Notes: a model not told the origin generated them from the sequence alone. DNA of 64,000 nucleotides from Lunularia cruciata (GCA_948567375.1 OX419758.1:50659001-50723000); one strand, 5' to 3'; shown: positions 21,738 through 34,454, counted from the first letter of the stretch. A program made the numbers and translations.

Positions 21738-24700
21738 TTATATAATTACAAAAAGCTAGGAAAATGGCAACAAATGAGTGTGGTGCTTGAATTATGCAGA
21801 TGAAAACACGGTGAAAAGTGTATACTGAATATGAATATCATACAAGGTATTTAAATGTTCTAAGAGAAATAAAATATCTAAAATGGAGGTAAGCAAATAA
21901 ATGAATATTAATAAACTCAACTTCATATTTGAGAGAAATATCTGATAAACTGAATCGTGGGTAATATAGTTTTGTTAAGTTTTCAGTTAGAGATAATAGG
22001 TGGAAGAATAACAAGCATGACTCTTGTATTTTTTATTATTATGATAAAATTACATATATTCAGATTTTTTATTATAATAATATACATATATCCAATTATT
22101 TTATTATTCCTTATATCTGTACTAAAAATCAGTATAATAAGTAACTGTAGCACAAACTCAATTCATCAATTCATTTTGTCTTATATAATTTTGTAAGGGT
22201 TAGGGTTTAAATCTAGAAGCACTATCAATTAAAGATAAGAAAGATGCGTGTACTACTCATCCTACTGTAGATAAGGTATAATAACTTAAATGTGATCTTT
22301 ATCCACTTATACCCATGTGTATGAATTCTTTCAATCTAGACTTTGCCTTTTCTTGAACCTCAAGTACCTAATACTTCTTTTTCTTGTAGATTTGCACAAT
22401 AAAAACCACAAGAATCTTGTAATGCACAATATAAGAAAACGTTACCTTTGTTCCAATGTTCTTTAGAACTTCTCAAAATAGCTTTGGTTAGGGTATAATT
22501 CTTTGAGAAAAAAATTATTTTCTCTCTATAGTGACAACGATATGAAAAACAAGTGTGCCTAAAATGAATTATATATATATAAGCCAACCCTGAATAGTTG
22601 TTTGAATTGAATTAAGGATATTAACTCAATACAAGAGTAGATTTGTTTGGTTATTCATTAGGCTAGATCCATATTTTTTCATATTTAAGATCCAAAGTTG
22701 GACATAAACCTAAAGATAAATGATTATATTAGAATGAGGTTAGAAATTAAAGTTTCATTCACACCAATTCAATTGAGAATTATGCTTCTGGGAGGAATGT
22801 TAATCATGTGGTTACCTTGTATTATCAAAGAAGTTATTATAAATTAAATTGCTTTATGAAAAGCAAGAATTCTATCTCTACTTGTAATGAGTTGGCACTT
22901 GCTCTTGGGACAATAAGAAATTAAAAAATAATAAAAGGTGAAATTGGACAATTTTGAGCTTGAAGGGAGTAATCAAGAAGAGCGTGCGCTCCATTTAAGC
23001 ATTGTGATTTGATGTAATGCAAGATTATTTTTCATATATATATGAATATGAGTCATAAAAAATGTGCTTAATGACTTAGCTTAGCATGAAATATATCAAT
23101 CAAAGAGCTTTATTGGAAGGAAATTGGTTTGCCACGAGATAGTGCAAAGAGGAAACCTAAAAAAGACCACAATCTAATAATACAAGAAACGAGGATAAAA
23201 AAGAAGAAACTTATCACAGTTGAAATATGAGGTACTCTAAAGCCTTGAGATTGAGATTGCACAAGGTTTTACCAATTTTACTTGGTAAAAGAACATACTT
23301 TATTTCTAAAGAAGTTATATGTGAGTTTACTAGTCAAGTTATTAAATCCATAATCCATACAAAGTTTCTTAAGACATTATAGTCCAAGTCTACAAGAAGG
23401 TCAAATACGTTGTTGGAATACTTCGAATACTTCGCTCTAAGGTGTTGGAGAACCTTTTCAAGGATGAAGCTCCCCCGTTAGACCCAAATGTATTCTCTGT
23501 AGATATTATGCTAAATTGGTCTTAATAGGCCTTGATGGTTTCTAGATCGATATTTTCTTCTACTTATTCAACTTGGTCAGATTTTTCTTGTGCAATTTGG
23601 AGTATTCTCCACATTGCATGAAATGTATTTTCCAAGTCATTAATAATAAATGCATTCTCCCTATTGTGGTAATTGTGGTAGGGAAGAAAAGATAGCTTTG
23701 AATTAAATAGAAAATTTTACATTAGTATTTTGAAGATTTGTCCTCAAATGGTTAAACATAAGTCACATGGATACAATTCTACTCCTTTCAAAGTGCAACT
23801 CTTTTGTTCTAGCTATAGTTGAGAATAGACTTATAAATTGAGTGAGTTGCTCAATCTATCATTGCATTACCTTAATCTTAAGGTTTCTAAATTCCATACC
23901 TAGTGTTCTTAGAGATAGAATGTAAAAAATGTATTGTCACCTTTACCTACATTTATTGTCACCTTTACCTACAACTCATAACCAAAGCAATAAGAGTTCC
24001 TTTGACACAAGGATAGTGTATAAAAAATTTGACTAAAACAAGGTAGTATAAATAGATGAAAGGGACTTAGGTATAATATGGATAAAAGTTTATAATAATT
24101 TAGAGGTGATTATTAAAGGTGACCATAAAATCCATCCATCCCAATCTTACTTTGACGCCATTGTAGAAGACTACAATCAAAGAGAACAAGTGAAGAAAAT
24201 AAAACAGAAGAGATGAAGAAAATAAAACAGAAGAGATCAACCAAGAAAAGAATGAAATACACCAAATACGAATGCCAGCCTTGTTATTTATACCTCACTG
24301 TGAATATATACTTGTTTCTTGTAGAAATTGGTCAATAATGTCCTAGCAAAATTGACTTCTTAGTAAAGTTACTTACTCCTTAAGAAGACAGCTCAATATC
24401 CCAAAATACAAGTCTATTAGAAGGTTCAATAATACTTTATAAGTCTATCCTATCCCTTGAATGTTTCTTAGTGCCTTGTATATATTTTTGATAAAAATTC
24501 CTAGGTTCTTTTAGTATATTCTGTAGTTTTTTTTATGACTTTGCAAAAAATTCCACTAAATAACAGTATTAATTTCTATATAGTTCCGATAATATTATAG
24601 AGCATATATAGTAAAGACTCTATATATTATATGATGATTTTGAGTGAGACAAAATCACACCTTTATATAGAGCGTTAGGTTACTGTATAATGTGTCAAGT

Positions 24701-25788
24701 TTGGGGCACTCTACATGGTAAGGGAATTTAGGAAGGAGTATTATTGAGTAGAAAACATGTCTTTGGAATTAAAGTAACATGTAAAGATGAATTTTGGTTA
24801 AGTAATTATTATATTATTATAATTATTATATAATTATGGAACTCTCAAGATATTTTTTTCACTAAAGGAGGCTTGCCCAGGAAGGATTTTTTCGAGTGGA
24901 TCTAATTATCAGATTTAAAAGGTAGCTTTCCTTTTGAAAGACGCTTTTGAAGGTGAAGTTTGAATTAATGAATTCAATGGTTGGTTACACTCTTTATCAA
25001 AATTGCATTGGACGGATCAATTTCGAGAAAATTAGGTACTTAAGGAATTATACCCTCAAGGATGCTTCTCCTTTATGGAAAATTAAGTAATCTTTGGGTT
25101 TAACAGTATCGCATTCTGACTAATCTAAAACACGAGAAGAGAGATAAGGTTTGGTCCACAAGATAACTTAGAGAACAAACTACATTTGTTCATTGCAAAA
25201 AAAGAAGAAGCTAGAAATCATTCGATTTATTATTAATATTGTATTTTCCAATTGGGGTGTTTTTATTGTTAGTTTATTTTCCAAATGGGACGAACATCCT
25301 AGAGCAAATAGCAAGCAAGTCATGAGCCCCTTGTGAATAGTTTCTATTCAAATGGAAAGAGAAATTATGAAGGTGGTTATAGGGTGACTAGCTAAACAAC
25401 TGGCTACTTCCTGGAAGCAAGCAGCTATCAGTTTGCAAGCCTTTACTAAGTACAAGTCTGTAGAGCCCTCACCAAATTTAGAAATTAAGCAGATAATCCG
25501 CAGATTTGTGCTCTTATTTTATGAATCTACCGGATTCGACTCATAAATAACAACAGGTGACAGCTTCTTTGCATTTATCCTATCAAGCATTCAAGACAAT
25601 GTGCACATGTTACTCTCAGGAAGTGCGCGATCTGCAGTTGCTCAAATTGCAGAAAACATGACTTGTATTTTCGTCTTAAGTGTTCCATAGAATCTGAAAG
25701 AGTTGGTCACGAAAAGAATGAAATATCCGGATGGTCCCTCTTGCGATGCTGAAAGAAGGTTTGCGCGCCATTTGTTCCATATGGAATC
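21738..25788. other. AT-rich DNA without recognisable genes
   Basis: No supported coding region. Two small perfect-looking duplications were noted: gtcacctttacctacatttatt-like units at 23937-23973, and gaagaaaataaaacagaagagat units at 24194-24239. Confidence 0.5.
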
Positions 25789-26685
25789 TAAACCTCTAGG
25801 GAAAAAGGCGACCGCGTAGTAAAAATGAAGGATGGGAAGACCCCATCAAGCTGTACAAGGGAGAGACAAAAAAGGTAACATGGGGCTAAACCCCAATAGA
25901 GTCTATATGAGAAATCTGCCCTACCGCACCTAAGATATCCGAGCTATGCAAGTTGTAGGGTCTACTCACAACTTAAAAATGAAGGATGGGAAGACCCCAT
26001 CAAGCCGTACAAGGGAGAGACAAAAAAGGTAACATGGGGCTAAACCCCAATAGAGTCTATATGAGAAATCTGCCCTACCGCACCTAAGTATCCGAGCTAT
26101 GCAAGTCGTAGGGTCTACTCACAACTGGAGCATCCGAAGAAACATCACCTAATGTGATTGCTCTCCTATGGATTGCACCAGCCACTGCCCTCTGTAGAGC
26201 AATGGACACACTCTGTCTAAAGTAAGCTACAAAGTATGAGAGTGAGAGTGGTACCCTTGACGCCTAACATGATAAGCTCTCGTGCACTTCTTGACAAATG
26301 TGTCAAATGCCGTGTCCATCGTTCCATATAACTCCAAGGCTAGAGGAACAAAGATGTGATCTCGCTGTATGCCCCTATACTTGGAGACCTTGCGACCTGC
26401 TGCTGCACTCGCCGCCCATCCAGAGGGATGGGTAATCACTCCCTCCGAAACTGTATCCCGCATAGGGTCCGTGACCACGACATCCACTACTGTCACCTGA
26501 TCATCTCGGACCAAGTATAAGTCTGCCCTGACACGGATCGACTGTAACGCATACGAACGCTCCCTCCAAGCTAAATATCCACTCTCTCGTACCATAACAA
26601 ACACTATATCTCTAATGGCATCATGTTTAGCTATCCTCTGTCTTCCAAATGGACACCATGTCATGTGGACTGCATTTAAACCTCT
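25789..26685 (-). mobile_element. 5'-truncated LINE copy L1 with target duplication
   Basis: The body is about 25798-26676. It is bounded by a 9 bp direct repeat, taaacctct, at 25789-25797 and 26677-26685, a good target-site duplication. The 3' end (left) reads AGGGAAAAAGGCGACCGCG on the plus strand, then the two hairpin motifs, then the minus-strand coding remnant. A 154 bp stretch of the 3' region is duplicated in tandem (about 25821-25974 and 25975-26128). The 5' truncation falls inside the zinc knuckle. Confidence 0.85.
26227..26664 (-). pseudogene. LINE L1 endonuclease domain, truncated
   Basis: 145 codons open on the minus strand, beginning at the last knuckle residues (M-T-W-C-P-F-G). 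It continues with H-D-A-I-R-D, R-A-D-L-Y-L followed by the second Asp 13 residues after the first (D-V-V-V-T-D), and K-V-S-K-Y. This fits the restriction-like endonuclease of R2-type LINEs, where R-P-D-X12-14-D and K-x-x-K/R-Y-like residues are conserved (the P is A here). The stretch is open but lacks the reverse transcriptase, so it cannot be autonomous. A frameshift near the 3' end changes the last residues relative to L4. Confidence 0.7.
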
Positions 26686-27415
26686 TTAGTAAATCACAAG
26701 AGTTACTGTGCTCCCGATGTGCTACAAGTCAAGCGAGAAACGTTGCAATTTGGCGGAGGAGGTGTGGATCTTTCCCGGGAAATACTTGTACAGTACAAGT
26801 CTTAGATTCAGGGCTCACGATAGAAAGAAATGCGATACTAACAGCCATCTTCTTCGGTTTTTTGGCGTTGGTATGGTTTTGTTTAGATTATTATTCCGAG
26901 GAGTGTACTGCGACAGGCATTGCCTATGCGAAGCGGATGCTTCGCGGAAGCCAAAAAAATTAATTGACTACAGTCATGGGAAGTCTTGATCGGTTTCCAA
27001 GTATAAAACCAAATCATTAAAATTCACTGGCTTTGACGGTGTTGAATGGCTTGACGTTAAATCACGAACTGCACTTCGACGTTGTTCGCATCGACAAATG
27101 TTCATGAAAGACCTTATTAATTTAATAAACCTTGCGAGGATTTCTGGTTGTGATCTGGGTAATTTCTAATCTAATCCAATCCAATCTACTTAAATTTCCG
27201 GCTCGGGAATATTTAAGTAGTTTGTGCGCATGGCGATGTTCGCACTCGAAATCGGTTCTTCATTTGGTCGTGGCAATCAAGCGTAACAAATATTTACAGT
27301 GAGTCCCTGGCATGAGAACTCGATGACAGACGAATCGAGACTCGAGACTCGAGACAAACGAATCTAACCAGTGGTGAAGGTTTGTTGTGAGAAGAACGAT
27401 TCTTAACTGGTGAGA
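26686..27415. other. no gene recognised
   Basis: Apparently low-copy DNA between L1 and the next tail. Plus-strand frames at 26649-26989 overlap each other and show no known domain. Confidence 0.45.
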
Positions 27416-27600
27416 AGGCGACCGTGTAGGAAAACGAAGGACGGAAAGAACCCATAAAACCGTACAAGGGAGAAAAGAACATGCGGCTAAGCCCCAGGAG
27501 AGTCTATATGAAAAATTTGAACTATCGCACCTACGATATCGTATATGTGAAAAATCTACCCCATCGCACCTAAAACACCTTAGCTGTGTAAATCATAGTC
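27416..27600 (-). mobile_element. solo LINE 3' tail, long
   Basis: From gaaggcgaccgtgtagg through gtacaagggag, ggctaagcccc and gagtctatatgaaaaat to about 27600. A duplicated stretch tatatg.aaaaat.t.ccc..cgcacctacgatat appears at 27504 and 27541. Flanks tcttaactggtga and tcttaacaagtaa may be a target duplication. Confidence 0.7.
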
Positions 27601-27657
27601 TTAACAAGTAAAAACTTTTTTTGATAAAATTATACAGGAAAGCTTTTGCTTGGCTAG

Positions 27658-27766
27658 TTTCATGAACTTGGGGCTTAGCCCCATTTTACTTCCCAAGTTT
27701 GATGGGAGTCTTCCCATCCTTCCTGTTATATTATGTGTGTGGGTTTCTCTGATTTTCATAAATTTG
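27658..27766 (+). mobile_element. 83 bp solo LINE 3' tail with target duplication
   Basis: The body 27671-27753 starts exactly at the hairpin (gggcttagcccc). The flanks tttcatgaacttg (27658-27670) and tttcataaatttg (27754-27766) differ at two of 13 positions. The 3' end has diverged after cccatccttcctgtta. Confidence 0.75.
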
Positions 27767-28077
27767 TGAGATCCTTTCCATTTCAATTCAATCCTTTCGG
27801 AGCACAGTGGACTGCATCATCCTTACGGCACAACGTTGACTTTAGTTACAGTCGTCACCATATATGCGTCGTCAAATTCGGAACAAAGAATGTCCACGTT
27901 TTGGACTTCCGAGAAAGGTGTGGGACCCCTCTAGTTGAAAGATGAAGGTTCACGCGACAATGAAGACCTTCATTTCCCGTTCATTCAGCTGCTTCATGTC
28001 ATCAAATTGAGAAAAAGGCAAATTCGTATTAAATTCGGAAACAAGACTATCCACAGATTTAACCGAGGAAAAACGAG

Positions 28078-29762
28078 AAAAAGGCTACCGTGCACAGAAC
28101 ACGAAGGATGGGAAGACCCCATCAACCCTCACAAGGAAGAGACGAAAAAGGTAAAATGGGGCTAGGCTCCAATAGAGTCTATATGAGAAATCTGCGCTAC
28201 TGCACTTAAGATATATGAGCTATGCAAGTCGGTCTGGTCTCCAAACAATTGGAACATCCGGAGAAACATCACCTATTGTGATTGCTCTCTTATGAAGTGC
28301 ACCAGCCACTGCCCTCTGTAGACCAATGGACACACGCTGCCTAAAATATATTACAAAGTATTAGAGTGAGAGTGGTACCCCTGGCGCCTAACATGATAGG
28401 CTCTCGTGCACTCCTTGAAAAATGTGTCAAACGCCGTGTCCATCACTCCATATAACTCCAAGGCTAGAGAGACAAAGAGGTGACCTTGCAGCATACCCCT
28501 ATACTTGGAGACCTTGCGACCTACTGCTGCACTCGCCGCCCAGTTTCAAAACTATCTCACATGTAGGGTTCGTAACCACAACATCCGCTACTATCACCTG
28601 ATCATCTCAGACCAAGTATAAATTTGCCCTAACATGTGTCATCTGCAAAGCATATGAAAGCTCCATCCAAGCCAAGTATCCACTCTGTTGTGCCATAGCA
28701 AACACTATATCCCTAATAGCATCATGGGTAGCTATCCTCTATCCTCCAGAAGGACACCATGTCATATGGATCACTGTTGCATCTAGTGTAGAACCACACT
28801 CACAAGTGAGTAATGAAGATGCAGATGGGTGGACTAAACCTAGGCAAAACTTCATTGCTGTAGAGAAAGTAGCTGGTGCGAGTCGGAATGCCCTAATGTA
28901 CAGTTGAGCTAGGAACCAAGAGCACTGCACCCTTGAGCAAGAGCAAAGACGTGTTCTCATAGTGTGAGGAATGGATGAGTCAACTAAGAGAGAATGTAGC
29001 GTATGCTCACATTGTCACTCCATCAAGGAAGACTGGTAAACCTCTAGTCAAATCTGACTATAGTGAAGCAAAAGATGTAAATTACTCTGGTGCCCATGAA
29101 GAAAGACTATCTCTCATTTGCCGCAATAATATATGGAGAGAATAGTATCCTTCCTCCACCTTTGCAACATAAGTCTCCAAAACCACCTATCAACAACCAC
29201 AAAATGAGAGGAAAGTACAGGTGCCGAGAGAGCACAACTACCCAAAAATGCTATAGGTGCCATCTCCTCCATAAATAGCAAGCCAACCATTCCACACGAG
29301 ATCAACAAAGACGTCTGTCTACATGCCAAATCCCTTGTCACACACTGAGAAGTCCCTGGTCCAATAATATCACCAAAGACTCCCATAATCCTCTTATCAA
29401 AGGATCTCAGACGTGATAGGAGGGACAAGGAGGGGAGAACTATGCATATGAGGTACGGTTGACAAGCGATACTCAAGGAGAGTATACCAAATGCCTCCTA
29501 TGGAAGGTCATCCATATGGAGAACATCTTCTACAAGTGCAACGTCTAAGAAGCATGTGATAAATCCTCGGATACTACTGGCACTCGAAGAACACTTAGTC
29601 CATTTGTAGATGTGATACACCCCTAGGGAAGGATACCTAAAGGGGACCATGTCCTGCACTTTGACACCTTGACTCTCAAGCCAACTAGATGTAGCTCGGT
29701 AGTCAAGTGATCAAAGGCCTATTTAATCTGATTTACATGGCCCATGAGGTGTGTATCATGAT
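28078..29762 (-). mobile_element. 5'-truncated LINE copy L2
   Basis: The 3' end is at gaaaaaggctaccgtg (about 28078). It is followed by ggggctaggctcc, the endonuclease region with many lesions, the zinc knuckle (frame 28739-28960: C-E-C-G-S-T-L-D-A-T-V-I-H-M-T-W-C), the middle domain (frame 29114-29476), and the stretch just 3' of the RT A-D-D box. Similarity to L4 stops near 29762 at gtgtatcat, that is, close to the A-D-D codons. The copy is 5'-truncated and frameshifted. No clear target duplication was found. Confidence 0.8.
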
Positions 29763-30232
29763 GTCTTGATCAGGACGTTTGTAAACTCGGAAGAAAAATG
29801 GATCTCCTCTACTTGAAAGATAAAAATCACTTGCAGAATAGCATACAAGAAATATAAAGAGGGGATAAAATGGAATTACCAATACACTGTTCTATTTTGA
29901 TCTGGAATTCTGGAAATATGTAAGTAGTATGTATTACAAACTAATGAAACTTTCAGAGAATAATCATGTAGAGTAATTATTTTCTTATGAATCAGACCGT
30001 CCTTTGGTACGAGGGATTATCTAATATATCTACAAAATTATAAAATGATGATAGTGATACCCTGTTACCTCGTACGATAACTTGTCATGTAATCTGTCAC
30101 AAACATGTAAAATTCACTATCTATGAAAGATCACACAACTAGCATGAACCAAGATCTTCCTTTCACCAACCCAAGCTGTGGTTCACTAATGGCCTTCTTT
30201 ACTGAGGTAGTTTTCTTATCCCGTATGGACAA
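29763..30232. other. no gene recognised
   Basis: AT-rich sequence without a supported frame. Confidence 0.5.
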
Positions 30233-30276
30233 ATGGAAGGCGACCACATAGAACACAAGAAGGATATTATCTACCA
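30233..30276 (-). mobile_element. short LINE 3' tail remnant
   Basis: ggaaggcgaccacatagaacacaagaaggat matches the last 40 or so bases of the LINE 3' end. It has no hairpin segments. Confidence 0.5.
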
Positions 30277-30327
30277 TACATTCCGTAAGGTAGAAAGTTG
30301 GATAATGGCCGCTCGGTCAATCGACGT

Positions 30328-30560
30328 CTTGACCAGAAACATTGGGGTATACTATTGTAGCGCTTGTAACGACATCTTGACCAGAAACATTGGTTCTCCT
30401 TGGGGTATACTATTGTAGCGCTTGTAACAACATCTTGACCAGAAACATTGGTTTTCCTTGGGGTATACTATTGTAGCCCTTGTAACGACATCTTGACCAG
30501 AAACATTGGTTTTCCTTAGGGTATACTATTGTAGCCCTTGTAGTCTAGCCCTTGTAAGGC
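30328..30560. repeat. 58 bp minisatellite, about four copies
   Basis: Units contain cttgaccagaaacattgg, ccttggggtatactattgtag and cttgtaacgacat. The first copy is about 10 bases shorter, and the array ends with a duplicated tagcccttgta. Copies are nearly identical, so expansion is recent. Confidence 0.9.
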
Positions 30561-31811
30561 TGATGTGTAGGTCTTTGTGGGTTGAACTGTGTTTTCGTTT
30601 CCTGAGTGGCACAGTCAACTCTCTCTCTAAAATATGGTTCTAAAATAAGATTATTTTCTGTACCTGTCATAGATTTTAGTATTTTAGTATTCCCGCGTTG
30701 GAACAAAGGGAAATCGTTTACAGAAGAATGTACAAAGCGAGAGAAAACAGCCAAAGGGTCAAATACTATATCCAAAACGAAAAATAAAAATGAAATACAA
30801 GAGAATCAAGAAGTGCGAATGGGAACAAGAGTCCGAGCCCCATCAAAAATTGGTAAGAGCCACAAAGAAACAAGGGCCATACCAAACAAAGAAAATAAAC
30901 AAAGTAATTTATAACTGAATTTTGTGATACAAGTCCTCTAAAGTATATCCGGTAAATGAAAGAAACCTAGATATAACGGTAGTTCTTATTGCAATTGTTA
31001 GCCTGTGAAGACCTAATGCTTGCAATAGTTGTAAGGTGATGGAGACTCTTTAGAAAAAATAAGAGATGAGTATGTTCTGAAAGATAGCCAAGGTGCATCT
31101 CCTCTAGAGAAAACTTCTAGTTGCAACTCGAAGGAGCTCATTCAAGTTGATAATGGAGATGGTTAAAGTCTTTACCACTTAAGGTAGTAAAATATTGGAA
31201 GAGAGTCAGGGTGCATAATGATTGTCTCACCTTAATGTATGCTTGTGCAAATAACTTTGACCATAGTGGGTTTGGAATAATATCATCAAATAACATGTAT
31301 CAACTGTTGATAAATATGACTATATCTATCTTCACCTTCGGAGTGATCCCTGGTGAGTGAGTAGACCATAGGATTTGACATCATGTACTCTAGCGCGAGT
31401 TTAGTATGATATAAAGACTATGTGCTAGTCCAAGAATTACTCAATATTGCAATACGAGACACAAGTAAAGTGGTGAATCCCCATGTATGAACCAAAAATC
31501 CTCAAAGGAAAGTCCTCAACCGTGAGGTGTGGAGCAAATCTCCATGAGGTGTTGAGCCAATCTCTGGAGCTTTTTGCTTCAAGTGAGTTTGAGTAAACTC
31601 TATCCCTAAAGTTACAAGTGAATGTTTTCAATTTGCAACTTTGCAAAATGATTGAACCATCCATTTTTGTTTGGGATACCTTCTCAATATACATCTTTTT
31701 GAGTACTTTATGTAATTTTTTCCATGTTGAATCATGAATTTTACTCAAGAAAAACTTATTTACATAATATGCAATCAAATGTATAATAGGGTAGATAAAT
31801 TAATATTGACT
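30561..31811. other. no gene recognised
   Basis: Frames at 30606-30914 (plus) and 31437-31778 (minus) are open for about 100 codons, but show no domain, start context or conservation cue that I can defend. Confidence 0.45.
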
Positions 31812-32222
31812 GATGAGAAGAAAAGATGACCATGCAGCATAACAAGAAGGATACGAAGACCCCATTACACCATACAAAAGAGAAAAAATAGCAAGTAAAA
31901 TTGGGCTAAGCACCAATAGCATATGTTAGAGGAATCTACCTTACAACAGCTATGATATTAGAGCTGAGCAAATCCTATGATATATAAACAACTGGAACTT
32001 TCAAGTGAAACATCACACAGTGGGATTGTTATTCTCTATAGATTGCATCATTGGCTGATGCAATCTATAGAGAATAGTGCTAGATATATGTTATGTACAA
32101 TATATTACTACGACGTATGAGAGTGAGAATGGTACCTTGTCCTCTAAAATAATATGTTCTAACGTTTTATGCCAAACACGTCATCTATAGCTCCATATAA
32201 CTCATTTTCATAACTCCATGTA
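31812..32222 (-). mobile_element. LINE copy L3, short and decayed
   Basis: From gaagaaaagatgaccatgcag (3' end) through gaccccatta, aaaattgggctaagcacc, gagctgagcaaatc and cgtatgagagtgagaatggtacc to catctatagctccatataactca. This equals the 3' untranslated region plus about 100 codons of the endonuclease region. It contains a perfect palindrome not present in sister copies. Confidence 0.7.
32031..32077. repeat. perfect inverted repeat, 21 bp arms, 5 bp loop
   Basis: Arms 32031-32051 and 32057-32077 are exact reverse complements around ttggc. The matching part of the other LINE copies is only partly self-complementary. Confidence 0.9.
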
Positions 32223-33469
32223 ACTCATATGAGAAGGCAGGTTCTCCTTGATCAAATCCAAGAGAGTCTACAGATCAAGGCATATGATCGATGATGTTTC
32301 AGAATATCATTATGGGCAAAGTGAACTTATCCATTAATGCTTCTATTTATTATTAACTGAATTCACTTTAATCACCTAAGCATGATCTGCTAAGTAGGGT
32401 TTTATTTAAGAAAGTCGGGGAGAATCTTAATGTTGACCTCATAACAAGACTATCAATTTCAGTTTTAAGAAGAGTTTCAGCAAGAGTAATTTAATTATCA
32501 AATTATAGGTATCCTATGAAAACCTTGACTTAAAAAGAAAGAAATTAAACGCATCAAGAAATAGTGGGTTTCAATTATAGTTCCAGTGCAATTAATTGGG
32601 TGGTACACGAGCCTCGAAATTCACTCTTTCTATGGGTGAAAACCCATAGTAATACCAAGCCACGCATAATCTAAAAGGTGACTCATAGCCTTTCACGCTA
32701 CAGGGTCTTCAGCTATGAAATAGGGGTTTCAGATATGCGAGTGCATGCGCCTAGAGATTCCATTTTGTACGCGTCCAACCCTTATAAGAGGAAAATATGT
32801 TCGAAGCCATCGTTACGTATTATCTTTACTTATCTCGGATATCTAAACTTTAATATTTTATGCATCCATTCAGCTATTACGAAATTCTCTAATATATATT
32901 CAATTTTATGGTGAATCTATAGTTAGAACTCTAATAGTGTATGGGTACCTGTGATATCTATAGTTAGAACACCCAACCGAGCCGAAGATAATGCATTATC
33001 CACTTTCTATGATTTCTATTTTCAGTAATTGTTATCTTTTGAGTCAGCCCATTTATTCGATAATTCCCAATAGAGATTAAGCTTTTATGAAAATTCCAGC
33101 AATCTTTGCGCGATACCCTCATGTACATCTTTTCCTATCTGTTGAATCACGTGAATCGTAAGTAGACATGTAGACACCAAGAACAGTCAGCTTCAACGCC
33201 GATATATCTAAAGGTATGTCACTTGAGATATGAAAGCTTTTGCTTCATTTTCTGCATGCTCTACGAACTCAAGTAGTCAGTCAGATTGTCGCTTGGAGGT
33301 AAAGTCATCAGGCAGTCATATTTACTCCGTGAAGTTTTGCCTGCGGTCTAGAAATGTCAGTTCTGACCTATTCAAAGGCTGAATAGGTCACAACTTGAAT
33401 CCACAGCTGCGAACTCCTTGACTCTCCTGAGCAATTCTTGGTTTCAGGTCAGAAATGGCTTGAACCGGA
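32223..33469. other. no gene recognised
   Basis: No supported coding region or repeat of note. Confidence 0.45.
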
Positions 33470-33525
33470 AAAGGCGACCGCATATATAGCAAAAACGATG
33501 GGACCCCCCCCCCCATCAAACCGAA
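33470..33525 (-). mobile_element. short LINE 3' tail remnant with C11 run
   Basis: gaaaaggcgaccgcatatatagcaaaaacgatggga is followed by eleven C and atcaaacc. The C run replaces the aagacccc loop/arm of the gatgggaagaccccatc hairpin. Confidence 0.65.
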
Positions 33526-33635
33526 ATGGCTTGAATGGCTTGACGAGTTGAGCGCACGAAAACCTGACGACTGAAATTGTTTGAATAGTGTGACGACTTC
33601 AGCGCACGAAGACCTGAGCCGAAATGAGCAGAGAC
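33519..33635. repeat. imperfect direct duplication of about 60 bp
   Basis: Two blocks share gaaatggcttgaa/gaaattgtttgaa, gtgacgac/ttgacgag, and gcgcacgaa.acctga. The third partial copy is gccgaaatg. Confidence 0.6.
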
Positions 33636-34126
33636 GTCCCGTGACAGACTTGGATTTGCAGTCCAGTAGTCAAGACTGACTCGTTCGGTCAATTGATCTC
33701 GATTGTTATAACATGTGAAATGGTATATTAGATTATATTAAAGAAACTGTACGGGTGGAAACTGGTGCAGCCGTCTTAAGGAAGGCAGCAACCTCAGGCG
33801 TGCTTCAGAAGGACGGCCAGTTCGGATTGGCTTTGGTATCCAGAGAAGGTTCAGCTTCAGTCAGCCTCTCCACTTCCACAGAGGTAGAAACAGCACACCA
33901 TATTTGACATTTCGATTTCATCGAGATCCCAGATTGACCAGATTTAACCGGCACGTCAGTCAATCTTATGTACTGATATCCATTTCACGAACATATACGT
34001 GAACATCCCTTGTACAGCTTTCATCCTTTCACGAACATATAAGTGTGTTCAAAATAATGCTTTATTGAAATAACTGAGGGAGAATATGTGGAGCATAAGA
34101 TATCACTAATATTTGTGGAGATAATT

Positions 34127-34330
34127 AGAAAAAAAGACAACCGCGTAGAAAACACAAACGATATCACTAATATTTGAGGAGACAGTTAGAGAAGAAGACA
34201 ACCGCGCAGAAAACACGAACGATGGAAAGACCCATCATGCCGTGCAAAGATGAAACAAAAGAGATAAATAGATGTACAAAGATGAAATAAAAGGGATAAA
34301 ATGAAGTTAAATTTACCTTATTTGTACTGT
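34127..34330 (-). mobile_element. duplicated, decayed LINE 3' tail
   Basis: gacaaccgcgtagaaaacac (34137) and gacaaccgcgcagaaaacac (34197) lie in tandem with shared atatcactaatatttg upstream. The text then continues gatggaaagacccatcatgc, gggataaaatgaagtta. Confidence 0.6.
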
Positions 34331-34454
34331 CAAGCAGTACAAAAATGAAAAAAAGATAAAATTAAATCTACCTTATTAGACCTAAGATACCTGCAGTGTG
34401 CAACGCTTAAAGTGTACAAACGAGAAAAATCGAAAAAAACAACACTTAGTGTGA

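Noticed and set aside
26649-26989. Two overlapping plus-strand frames next to LINE L1
   Set aside because: Part lies in the L1 end, and no domain or splice logic supports a gene.
30328-30560. CRISPR-like array
   Set aside because: Units are contiguous near-identical repeats without unique spacers, in a eukaryotic setting.
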